Made by a program: the position numbers and the translations under genes. Source: Ga0077555 sp031367895 (lineage in GTDB: Bacteria > Pseudomonadota > Alphaproteobacteria > Rhizobiales > Hyphomicrobiaceae). Taken from it: a stretch of 5,057 nucleotides of DNA. The stretch is from NCBI GenBank assembly GCA_031367895.1, contig JANLQP010000409.1, positions 1-5,057 on the forward strand, in the 5' to 3' direction. Shown here one piece after another: positions 1 through 5,057 of this stretch. The stretch's first letter is position 1. Each line of letters starts with the position of its first letter. The notes under the pieces are model-generated. The model searched no databases. It saw only the letters and a program-made list of their open reading frames with translations, and had not been told where the DNA came from.

Positions 1-566
1 TGCCAGCCGCGATCAATGCTGCGCGCACCTCCTGCACGCGCTCGGACTGCTGGTCGTCCGGCTCGCCGAGCAGCAGCACGTTGTTCTTTGGGTTGGTGTC
101 GATGGCGACGCCGGGATCGCGCATGTCGCTGGCATACATGACGATGCCGCCGATGCAGCGTTCGGCGCCAAGTGCCCACAGGCCGCCGTCGGGATCGAGA
201 TGGCGCAGGTCCGGTGGCTCCGGGCGGTCGGCCGGCAGCCTGTAGCCGTACCACCAGGGGATGCCGTTCTGTGCCGGCGCGATCGGCGTCTTGGGGCCGA
301 GCAACGGCGCCACGCCCCGCGCCAGCGCCACCGAGTCCGTCGCCTTGACGGTCGAGAACACGACGTCCTGGGGCCCAAGATCGGCGGCCTTGGCGGAGGC
401 CTGGACTGGCTTGCCGATCCTGATGTCGGCGCTGTGCAGCACCAGACCAGTCTTCCGGATCACATCGAGCGTTGGCCCGCGCGCCACGACCGACACTTGA
501 TGCCCGCCGCCAGCCTGGCGCCGAGATAACCGCCGACGGCCCGAGACCGAAAATGCCGATGCGCAT
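1..566 (-). CDS. 2-dehydropantoate 2-reductase family protein (PanE/ApbA-like), 3'-truncated by the window edge and frameshifted near the N-terminus
   Basis: Members of this family reduce 2-dehydropantoate to pantoate with NADPH in the cytoplasm (pantothenate/CoA synthesis), but many paralogues act on other or unknown 2-keto acids, so I give no symbol. The ATG at 566-564 begins MRIGIFGLG, the first strand and glycine-rich turn of a Rossmann fold. The frame must then shift twice, near 540/541 and 502/503, to continue as AVGGYLGARLAAG and then HQVSVVARG. From 502 to the left edge one frame of 167 codons stays open and family-like: a VKATDS segment, AQNGIPWWY (its Asn matches the conserved substrate-binding Asn), ERCIGGIVMYAS, a DPGVA segment and LLLGEPDD. 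Together these make about 189 residues of a usual 300 or so. The catalytic-Lys and C-terminal helical regions would lie beyond the edge. A GGGGA ribosome-binding site sits 9 bases upstream. It is divergent from the exporter gene. The family call is firm; whether the gene works is not. Confidence 0.82.
   Translation of the reverse strand, partial: MRIGIFGLGPSAVISAPGWRRASSVGRGARANARCDPEDWSGAAQRRHQDRQASPGLRQGRRSWAPGRRVLDRQGDGLGGAGAGRGAVARPQDADRAGTERHPLVVRLQAAGRPPGATGPAPSRSRRRPVGTWRRTLHRRHRHVCQRHARSRRRHRHQPKEQRAAARRAGRPAVRARAGGARSIDRGW
502..542 (-). other. Two apparent single-base deletions breaking the reductase frame
   Basis: Read on the minus strand, CTCGG (545-541) is followed directly by GCCGTCGGCGGT (540-529). 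The expected Gly-Ala-Val-Gly-Gly needs one more base between them. Again GCGGCGGG (510-503) is followed directly by CATCAAGTG (502-494), where one more base is needed to keep Gly-His-Gln-Val in frame. Both sites lie in G-rich runs. Neither lesion creates an early stop, because the original frame also happens to stay open to the window edge in this GC-rich DNA. Sequencing or assembly error and genuine recent pseudogenisation both fit. Confidence 0.75.
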
Positions 567-575
567 CGCCTTTTG

Positions 576-580
576 TCCCC
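576..580 (-). promoter_or_regulatory. Ribosome-binding site of the reductase gene
   Basis: The minus strand reads GGGGA at 580-576, 9 bases before the ATG at 566. It supports that ATG, rather than a GTG inside the second open frame (for example 496-494), as the original start. Using an internal GTG would discard the dinucleotide-binding motif. Confidence 0.5.
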
Positions 581-642
581 GTTTGTATGGGGGTTCGGAC
601 CCTCACGTTTAACAGCTGATTTCCGCGTTTCCACCCATGGTA

Positions 643-661
643 TCAGACCTGGAGGGTCTGA
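643..661. promoter_or_regulatory. Inverted repeat TCAGACC-N5-GGTCTGA, candidate operator
   Basis: A perfect 7-base dyad (643-649 with 655-661) around a 5-base spacer sits in the middle of the divergent intergenic region, about 80 bases from the reductase start and about 145 from the exporter start. The arm length and spacing suit a dimeric regulator. No regulator gene is in the window and I do not recognise a known consensus, so it could equally be a chance dyad in GC-rich DNA. Confidence 0.25.
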
Positions 662-731
662 ACATGTCTGCGCGCCGTCAACCTTGCGCCATATGCCTCA
701 CTTGAGCCCGGGCGCCGTGTCGGGCAAGGAA

Positions 732-749
732 GGGCAGGCTAGACTGCCC
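732..749 (+). promoter_or_regulatory. Small hairpin in the presumed leader of the ABC exporter gene
   Basis: GGGCAG (732-737) pairs with CTGCCC (744-749) across the 6-base loop GCTAGA, ending about 55 bases before the GTG start. No U-tract follows, so it is not a typical intrinsic terminator. An mRNA leader structure or a chance dyad are both possible. Confidence 0.2.
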
Positions 750-804
750 GGCAGTACGCGGGCCGGCGCACGGGCCAGCATTGGTATAGGGATCGGAACG
801 GGAC

Positions 805-2625
805 GTGAGCGCCAAATCCGCCGATAAGTCGCCCCACGACGCGAGTGCCGCTGCCGAGGCGGCCAAGCGCGCGCGCTCGTTCCGGCCGTTGCTGGCGCTG
901 CGCCCGCACCTGATGAAGCACAAGGGCATGCTGCTGCTGGCGGCTGTGGCGCTGGTTGCGTCGGCGGTGGCCATGCTGTCGGTGCCGGTTGCCGTGCGCG
1001 GCATGATCGATCAGGGCTTCTCCGGCAAAGACAGCGGCGAAATCAACCGCAGCTTTGCGGCGCTGATCGGCATTGGTGCCGCGATCGCGCTGATGAGTTC
1101 GCTGCGCTTTTATTGCGTGAGTTGGCTCGGTGAGCGCGTGGTGGCCGACATCCGCAGCGCCGTGTTTGCGCATCTGGCGACGTTGGGGCCGGCTTTCTTC
1201 GACCGCGCCCACTCTGGCGACATCATGAGCCGGCTGTCGGCTGACACGACGCAGGTGAAGGCGGCGGCCGGCACGGCGTTGAGCCAGGCCGTGCGCAATA
1301 CGATCATGCTGCTCGGTGCGTTGACGATGATGTTCGTGACGAGCCCGCGTTTGTCCGGCCTCGTGCTCATCGCCATTCCGTTGATCGTGCTGCCGCTTGC
1401 GGCCTATGGCCGTGCCGTGCGGCGGCTGTCGCGGCGCGCGCAGGACACGCTCGCGGAGGCCTCGGCCTATGCTGCCGAAAACCTCGGTGCCGTACGCACC
1501 ATGCAGGCCTACACGCATGAGCCGGCGGTGCTGGCTCGCTTTTCGTCCGCGATCGAGCGCGCGTTTGAAGCTGCCCGCTCGCGGCTGGTCGCGCGCGCCT
1601 TGCTGACGGCGATGATCATCTTCCTGGTCGTGGCCAGCGTCGTCGGCGTGCTCTGGTACGGCGCGGGCCTCGTCGTGAAAGGCGAGATCAGCGGCGGCAC
1701 GCTCAGCCAGTTCGTGATCTACGCGCTGTTTGCGGGCGGCGCGCTCGCCGAGCTGGCGGAGGTCTGGGGCGAGGTGCAGCAGGCCGCCGGCGCCGCCGAG
1801 AGGTTGGCGGAGCTGCTGGCCGAGCGCGCGGAGATCACGTCGCCCGCCGTGCCGCGTCCGTTGCCGGAGCCGCCGGTCGGGCGGTTGTCGTTTGCGGGTG
1901 TGTCTTTCGCCTACCCGTCGCGGCCGGATGCGCTGGCGATCGAGAACGTCACCCTCAACGTAGCGCCGGGCGAGACCGTCGCCATCGTCGGCCCGTCGGG
2001 CGCGGGAAAGAGTACCGTGTTCGGGTTGTTGCTGCGCTTCTTCGATCCGACGCGCGGGATGATCTCGGTCGATGGCGTGGCGCTACCTGAAGCCGATTTG
2101 CGCGCGCTGCGCGGCCGCATGGCGCTGGTGCCGCAAGACGTTGCCCTCTTCGCGGATACAGTAACGGAGAACATCCGCTACGGTGCGCCTGATGCCACAG
2201 ACGAAGCCGTGCGGCAAGCCGCTGTCGCCGCGCATGCGGATGCTTTCATCCGCGCGCTGCCCGAGGGCTACGCCACCAAGCTCGGCGAGCGCGGCATCAC
2301 GCTGTCGGGTGGTCAGCGCCAGCGCATCGCCATTGCCCGCGCGATCCTGCGCAACGCGCCGATCCTGCTGCTCGACGAGGCGACAAGCGCACTCGATGCC
2401 GAGAGTGAAGTGGCGGTGCAGAAAGCGCTCGAGGGCATCATGAAGGGCCGCACCACGCTGGTCATCGCGCACCGCTTGGCGACCGTGCAGAAAGCGCACC
2501 GCATCGTGGTCATCGACCAGGGCCGCATCGTCGAGGAAGGCACGCACGCGAGCCTCGTCGCCAAAGGCGGCCTCTACGCGCGGCTTTCGGAGCTGCAGTT
2601 CGGGTTGGCGCACGCGGCGGAGTAG
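805..2625 (+). CDS. MsbA-like ABC exporter half-transporter (fused permease and ATPase)
   Basis: A 606-residue inner-membrane exporter subunit expected to work as a homodimer, using ATP to move a lipid or hydrophobic compound outward; the substrate cannot be read from sequence. A basic cytoplasmic N-terminus (1-40) precedes six predicted membrane helices at roughly 42-66, 84-107, 165-180, 184-204, 266-291 and 300-321. The ATPase domain (about 357-597) is complete: A-loop Tyr370, Walker A GPSGAGKST 396-404 (Lys402), Q-loop Gln444, signature LSGGQ 500-504, Walker B ILLLDE with Asp524 and catalytic Glu525, D-loop SALD 528-531, and switch His556. Length is normal for the family. From memory it fits the MsbA-related permease/ATP-binding group (TIGR02204-like) better than true lipid A flippase MsbA. 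The GTG at 805 is the only start after the in-frame TAG at 787. The ribosome-binding site is weak (AGGGA at 788-792). The next Met (37) would remove the conserved RPLLALRPHL segment. It stands alone on its strand. Confidence 0.93.
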   Translation: MSAKSADKSPHDASAAAEAAKRARSFRPLLALRPHLMKHKGMLLLAAVALVASAVAMLSVPVAVRGMIDQGFSGKDSGEINRSFAALIGIGAAIALMSSLRFYCVSWLGERVVADIRSAVFAHLATLGPAFFDRAHSGDIMSRLSADTTQVKAAAGTALSQAVRNTIMLLGALTMMFVTSPRLSGLVLIAIPLIVLPLAAYGRAVRRLSRRAQDTLAEASAYAAENLGAVRTMQAYTHEPAVLARFSSAIERAFEAARSRLVARALLTAMIIFLVVASVVGVLWYGAGLVVKGEISGGTLSQFVIYALFAGGALAELAEVWGEVQQAAGAAERLAELLAERAEITSPAVPRPLPEPPVGRLSFAGVSFAYPSRPDALAIENVTLNVAPGETVAIVGPSGAGKSTVFGLLLRFFDPTRGMISVDGVALPEADLRALRGRMALVPQDVALFADTVTENIRYGAPDATDEAVRQAAVAAHADAFIRALPEGYATKLGERGITLSGGQRQRIAIARAILRNAPILLLDEATSALDAESEVAVQKALEGIMKGRTTLVIAHRLATVQKAHRIVVIDQGRIVEEGTHASLVAKGGLYARLSELQFGLAHAAE

Positions 2626-2631
2626 GCCTTG

Positions 2632-2672
2632 TCCCCTCTCCCTCCAAGCTGCACTTGCGGGGGGAGAGGGGG
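2632..2672. terminator. Strong hairpin between convergent genes, probable terminator
   Basis: CCCCTCTCCCTCC (2633-2645) pairs with the G-rich arm at 2659-2671, giving 13 pairs including one G-T, with a 13-base loop. A further T-G pair closes the base at 2632/2672. It lies in the 54-base gap between the exporter stop (2625) and the Bug gene stop (2680), so it could terminate both transcripts. There is no clear T-run on either side, so intrinsic termination is inferred from position and stem strength. C-rich/G-rich dyads of this kind are, from memory, common intergenic repeats in Hyphomicrobiales. Confidence 0.55.
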
Positions 2673-2679
2673 ATCGCAC

Positions 2680-3666
2680 TCACTCCGCCCTGATGTTGCG
2701 GGCCTTGATGATCTCGCCGAAGCGGTCGTAGTCCCGTTTGGTCAGTGCGCCCAACTCGTCGGGCTTGCCCGGATAGGGTGCGAGCGCGGACTTGAGCAGC
2801 AATGGCGCCAAGTCGGGATCGGCAGCGATCTTGTTCAGCTCCGCCGCCATCTTCTTGATGATCGCTTCGGGCGTGCCGACCGGCGCATAGACGCCGAACC
2901 AGCTCAAAAAATCCATCGCCGGGTAGATTTCCTTCATCAACGGCACGTTCGGAAATTCGGCGAGCCGTGCGCGATCCTGGATGGCGAAGAGTTTTACTTT
3001 GCCGGCCGATACATGCGGCATCGTATTCGCGTCGGCGTGGATTTGCACGACGCCGGCCAGGAAATCGGCCAGCGATTCTCCGCCGCCGCGGTAGGGCACG
3101 TGCAGAATGTCGACGCCGGCCTCGGTTTTGAACATCTCGGACATGATGTGGCCCATCGAGCCGACGCCAGCCGTGCCCCAGCTGTATTTGCCGGGGTTCT
3201 TTTTCATCAGCTCGACGAACTCCGCCATGTTGTTCGCCGGTACGGAGGGATGCACGGCAAAGAGCAGCGTGCCGCCCGTGATCTGCGAGACGGGCATCAG
3301 ATCCTTGTTCGGATCGAACGGCGTCTTCCGGAGATGCGGCAGGATGACCATCGTCAGCGCCGGCGTGATCAGGAACGTGTAACCGTCCGGCGCTGCCTTC
3401 ATGACGGCCTCGGCGCCGAGCGCGCCGGAGGCGCCTCCCCGGTGCTCCAGCACGAACTGCTGGCCGAGCTGTTTCGACAGCCGCTCAGCAAAGGGCCGCA
3501 TCGAATTGTCGGCCGAGCCGCCCGGCCCGAAATTGACGATGATGCGGACGGTCTTGTTCGGCCAGTCGCCGGCGCCCTGTGCCAATGTGACGGCAGTGGT
3601 CGTCGCCAGCAGCGCAAGGCCGCCAGCCAGTGCAGCAATCGCCCGTGGTGTTATGCGCAACGACAT
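2680..3666 (-). CDS. Bug/TctC family periplasmic substrate-binding protein (tripartite tricarboxylate transporter receptor)
   Basis: A 328-residue periplasmic receptor of the Bug family, which captures carboxylates or other small organic acids and usually delivers them to a TctA/TctB membrane pair. The N-terminus is a clear Sec signal: basic SLRITPR, a hydrophobic stretch at about 9-28, and likely cleavage near Ala29/Gln30. The mature protein begins with the family hallmark DWPNKTVRIIVNFGPGGSAD (34-53), whose PGG-x-x-D segment contacts bound ligand in characterised members. Later hallmarks are the GTAGVGSMGH loop and HVPYRGGGESLADFLAG. Length matches the usual 320 or so. The ATG at 3666 has a near-perfect AAGGAGGA ribosome-binding site and is where the signal peptide starts, so further-upstream in-frame ATGs (to 3804) are rejected. 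No tctA or tctB is in view, so it looks like an orphan receptor, as most Bug genes are. The ligand is unknown. Confidence 0.93.
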   Translation of the reverse strand: MSLRITPRAIAALAGGLALLATTTAVTLAQGAGDWPNKTVRIIVNFGPGGSADNSMRPFAERLSKQLGQQFVLEHRGGASGALGAEAVMKAAPDGYTFLITPALTMVILPHLRKTPFDPNKDLMPVSQITGGTLLFAVHPSVPANNMAEFVELMKKNPGKYSWGTAGVGSMGHIMSEMFKTEAGVDILHVPYRGGGESLADFLAGVVQIHADANTMPHVSAGKVKLFAIQDRARLAEFPNVPLMKEIYPAMDFLSWFGVYAPVGTPEAIIKKMAAELNKIAADPDLAPLLLKSALAPYPGKPDELGALTKRDYDRFGEIIKARNIRAE

Positions 3667-3670
3667 TGGA

Positions 3671-3678
3671 TCCTCCTT
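3671..3678 (-). promoter_or_regulatory. Strong ribosome-binding site of the Bug receptor gene
   Basis: The minus strand reads AAGGAGGA (3678-3671), ending 4 bases before the ATG at 3666. This near-perfect Shine-Dalgarno match settles the start of the receptor gene and suggests efficient translation. Confidence 0.85.
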
Positions 3679-3733
3679 GAGATCACACGATCCGCCGAGG
3701 GCCGTCTGGCGGTCACTTCGCACATCTGAAGCG

Positions 3734-3761
3734 AGGCTACACCAGCGCGGGCTGAGTGCAA
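3734..3761 (-). promoter_or_regulatory. Weak candidate promoter for the Bug receptor gene
   Basis: On the minus strand TTGCAC (3761-3756) and TAGCCT (3739-3734) are separated by 16 bases, and would give a leader of roughly 60 bases. Each hexamer matches only about half of the sigma-70 consensus. Position, between the REP-like repeat and the ribosome-binding site, is the main support. Confidence 0.2.
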
Positions 3762-3778
3762 GGGAGTGGGCGCCCCTT

Positions 3779-3894
3779 GTAGGTTGGGTCAAGCCACCCT
3801 GCACTTGGCGCGACCCAACATTGCTGCTCCATGCGGAGTTGTTGGGTCGCGTGCCGATGCGGAACGAGGGCCCGCAACGGCCCTTGACCCAACC
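3779..3894. repeat. REP-like inverted pair (four GTTGGGTC/GACCCAAC boxes)
   Basis: The 8-base box GTTGGGTC or its complement occurs four times in alternating orientation, at 3783-3790, 3812-3819, 3841-3848 and 3886-3893. Unit 1 (3779-3820) carries a GTAG head (3779-3782) followed by a hairpin. Unit 2 (3840-3894) is a second hairpin in opposite orientation, with extra internal pairing GCCG/CGGC and TGCGG/CCGCA. The units also pair with each other: outer arms 3782-3793 with 3883-3894 (12 perfect) and inner arms 3809-3820 with 3840-3851 (12 perfect), the inner one topped by CTCC/GGAG. A GTAG head plus imperfect hairpin, arranged as an inverted pair, is the known layout of REP/BIME elements mobilised by RAYT (TnpA-REP) enzymes. 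No such enzyme is in the window. Only 11 bases separate it from the peptidase stop, so it may also shape that gene's mRNA 3' end. Confidence 0.75.
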
Positions 3895-3905
3895 GTTTTC
3901 GCGCC

Positions 3906-5057
3906 CTACACCCCCGCGCGGTCCATCGCTTCCAGTTCGTCGATCATGCGCTCGAGGACGGCGAGCCCCTTCGTCCAGAACGCGGGATCGCGCGCGTCGA
4001 GGCCGAAGGGTTTAAGCAATTCCGAATGGTGCTTCGAGCCCCCGGCTTTCAACATGTCGAAGTATTTTGCCACAAAGCCCGGGTGTGCCTCCTCGTAGAG
4101 GCCGTAAAGCGAATTCACCAGGCAGTCGCCGAACGCGTAAGCGTAGACGTAGAATGGCGAATGGATGAAGTGCGGCACGTAGGACCAGAACGTGTCGTAG
4201 CCGGTCTTGAGGTCAATCGCGTCGCCGAGACTCTCGCGCTGCACGTCCATCCAGAACTGGCCGATCTGTTCGCTGGTGAGTTCACCTTCGCGCCGGGCTT
4301 CGTGCACTTTGCGTTCGAACGTGTAGAACGCGATCTGGCGCACGACCGTGTTGATCATGTCCTCGACCTTCTGCGCGATCATCGCCTTGCGTTCGCGCTT
4401 GTCGGTGGTCTCGCTGAGCAGCGCCTTGAAGGTCAGCATTTCGCCAAATACGGACGCGGTCTCGGCGAGCGTCAGCGGCGTCGAGGACAGCAGTGGGCCC
4501 TGTGGTGCGGCGAGCACCTGATGCACGCCGTGGCCAAGCTCGTGCGCCAACGTCATGACGTCGCGCGGCTTGCCCTGGTAGTTCATCATCACGTACGGAT
4601 GCGCAGACGGCACCGTTGGATGCGAGAAGGCGCCGGGTGCCTTGCCTTCGCGCACCGGCGCGTCGATCCAGCGGCGTTGGAAGAAGCGGCCCGCGATCTC
4701 GGACATCTCAGGCGCGAAACCCTTGTACGCCTTGAGCACGATCGCCTCGGCGTCGCTCCACGGGATGATGCGCTCCGGCTTTTCCGGCAATGGCGCATTG
4801 CGATCCCAGAACGCAAGGCGATCCATTCCGAGCCATTTCGCCTTCATGCGGTAGTAGCGGTGCGACGTGCGCGGGAACGACTCGCGGACCGACGACACCA
4901 GTGCTTCCACCACCTCGCGCTCGACGCGGTTGGCGAGATGGCGGCTGTCGGCGACATCCTTGTAGTTCCGCCAGCGGTCGGAAATCTCCTTGTCCTTGGC
5001 CAGCGTGTTGGTGATGTGCGTAAAGAGGCGGATGTTGTCCTTGAATACCTTTGCCAG
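3906..5057 (-). CDS. pepF: M3-family oligoendopeptidase F, C-terminal part (5' end beyond the window)
   Basis: A cytoplasmic zinc metallopeptidase that cuts short peptides. The frame is open from the right edge (first codon CTG at 5057-5055) to TAG at 3908-3906, giving 383 residues. Family members are about 600 long, so some 220-230 N-terminal residues are missing. The zinc site HELGH is encoded at 4544-4530, with two His ligands and the catalytic Glu. The third ligand is the Glu in TLAETASVFGE (4463-4461), 23 residues on, aligning with the VEAPSQMLE segment of thimet oligopeptidase. The Tyr/His-rich FIHSPFYVYAYAFG segment matches the substrate-binding loop that stabilises the transition state. 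All catalytic elements are present. The first in-frame ATG in the window (4913) is not the start, because family-like sequence (NIRLFTHITNTLAKDKEISD) continues upstream. It lies upstream of the Bug gene on the same strand, but the REP-like pair lies between them. Confidence 0.92.
   Translation of the reverse strand: MAKVFKDNIRLFTHITNTLAKDKEISDRWRNYKDVADSRHLANRVEREVVEALVSSVRESFPRTSHRYYRMKAKWLGMDRLAFWDRNAPLPEKPERIIPWSDAEAIVLKAYKGFAPEMSEIAGRFFQRRWIDAPVREGKAPGAFSHPTVPSAHPYVMMNYQGKPRDVMTLAHELGHGVHQVLAAPQGPLLSSTPLTLAETASVFGEMLTFKALLSETTDKRERKAMIAQKVEDMINTVVRQIAFYTFERKVHEARREGELTSEQIGQFWMDVQRESLGDAIDLKTGYDTFWSYVPHFIHSPFYVYAYAFGDCLVNSLYGLYEEAHPGFVAKYFDMLKAGGSKHHSELLKPFGLDARDPAFWTKGLAVLERMIDELEAMDRAGV

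Larger units (their letters stand above)
567..804. other. Divergent intergenic region between the reductase and the ABC exporter
   Basis: These 238 bases should carry the promoters of both flanking genes. I could not fix a convincing -35/-10 pair on either strand. A TTGACG on the minus strand (681-676) has no good -10 partner at normal spacing. A TAGACT on the plus strand (740-745) lacks a -35. Several small dyads are present: 589-604 (stem around a TCGG loop), 643-661, 706-725 and 732-749. I see no small gene with both a ribosome-binding site and protein-like composition. Confidence 0.5.

Noticed and set aside
13..378. 121-codon minus-strand open frame inside the reductase region
   Set aside because: The product is almost all Arg, Ser, Pro and Thr, whereas the neighbouring frame on the same strand gives recognisable ketopantoate-reductase sequence.
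502..542. Programmed ribosomal frameshifting in the reductase
   Set aside because: Two independent -1 events within about 13 codons would be required, without a slippery heptamer at either site. Deletion or sequence error is simpler.
573..827. 84-codon plus-strand open frame across the divergent intergenic region
   Set aside because: It overlaps the exporter start, has no convincing ribosome-binding site, and its translation is low-complexity Gly/Arg-rich with no recognisable domain.
739..1518. 259-codon minus-strand open frame overlapping the exporter gene
   Set aside because: Its product is dominated by Arg, His and Gln, as expected for the antisense of a GC-rich gene. It overlaps a gene with all ABC motifs intact, and has no family resemblance.
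2629..3729. 366-codon plus-strand open frame opposite the Bug receptor gene
   Set aside because: It is the antisense shadow of a well-recognised receptor. The composition is Arg/His/Gly-rich, and the frame begins inside the convergent hairpin.
3667..3905. CRISPR-like or riboswitch-like structure
   Set aside because: The repeats alternate in orientation and number only four short boxes with unequal spacers, so not CRISPR. No conserved riboswitch core was recognised; the REP-like reading explains the pairing.
1..5057. A novel multi-gene defence, mobile or biosynthetic system
   Set aside because: All four genes belong to common families with no shared operon or functional link visible, and no transposase, integrase, nuclease or unknown conserved gene is present.

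Overview
The window looks like ordinary chromosomal DNA from a high-GC proteobacterium. An alphaproteobacterium of the Hyphomicrobiales (Bradyrhizobium/Pseudolabrys-like) is my best guess. The reasons are strong G/C preference at third codon positions, a Bug-type tricarboxylate receptor, an alphaproteobacterial-looking M3 oligoendopeptidase and an MsbA-related half-transporter. The lineage is inferred from style and was not tested by a search.

Layout from left to right. Positions 1-566 (minus) hold the N-terminal part of a ketopantoate-reductase-family protein that runs off the left edge. Its frame is broken twice inside or just after the NAD(P)-binding motif. A 238-base divergent intergenic region (567-804) with several small inverted repeats separates it from a complete MsbA-like ABC exporter (805-2625, plus, GTG start). 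The exporter converges on a complete periplasmic Bug/TctC-type substrate-binding protein (2680-3666, minus). The 54-base gap between them carries a strong C-rich/G-rich hairpin that probably ends transcription from one or both sides. Upstream of the Bug gene is a 239-base gap (3667-3905) that contains a nested REP-like inverted-repeat pair. Beyond it, on the minus strand, lies the C-terminal 383 residues of an M3-family oligoendopeptidase F, which runs off the right edge.

The genes do not form an obvious pathway: a housekeeping-type oxidoreductase, a lipid/drug-type exporter, an orphan solute receptor without its TctA/TctB membrane partners in view, and a cytoplasmic peptidase. The peptidase and the receptor share a strand, but the repeat pair and 239-base gap argue against tight co-transcription. 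I found no tRNA, rRNA, CRISPR array, transposase, phage gene or evidence of a new multi-gene system. The items most worth checking are the double frameshift in the reductase and the REP-like repeat pair.
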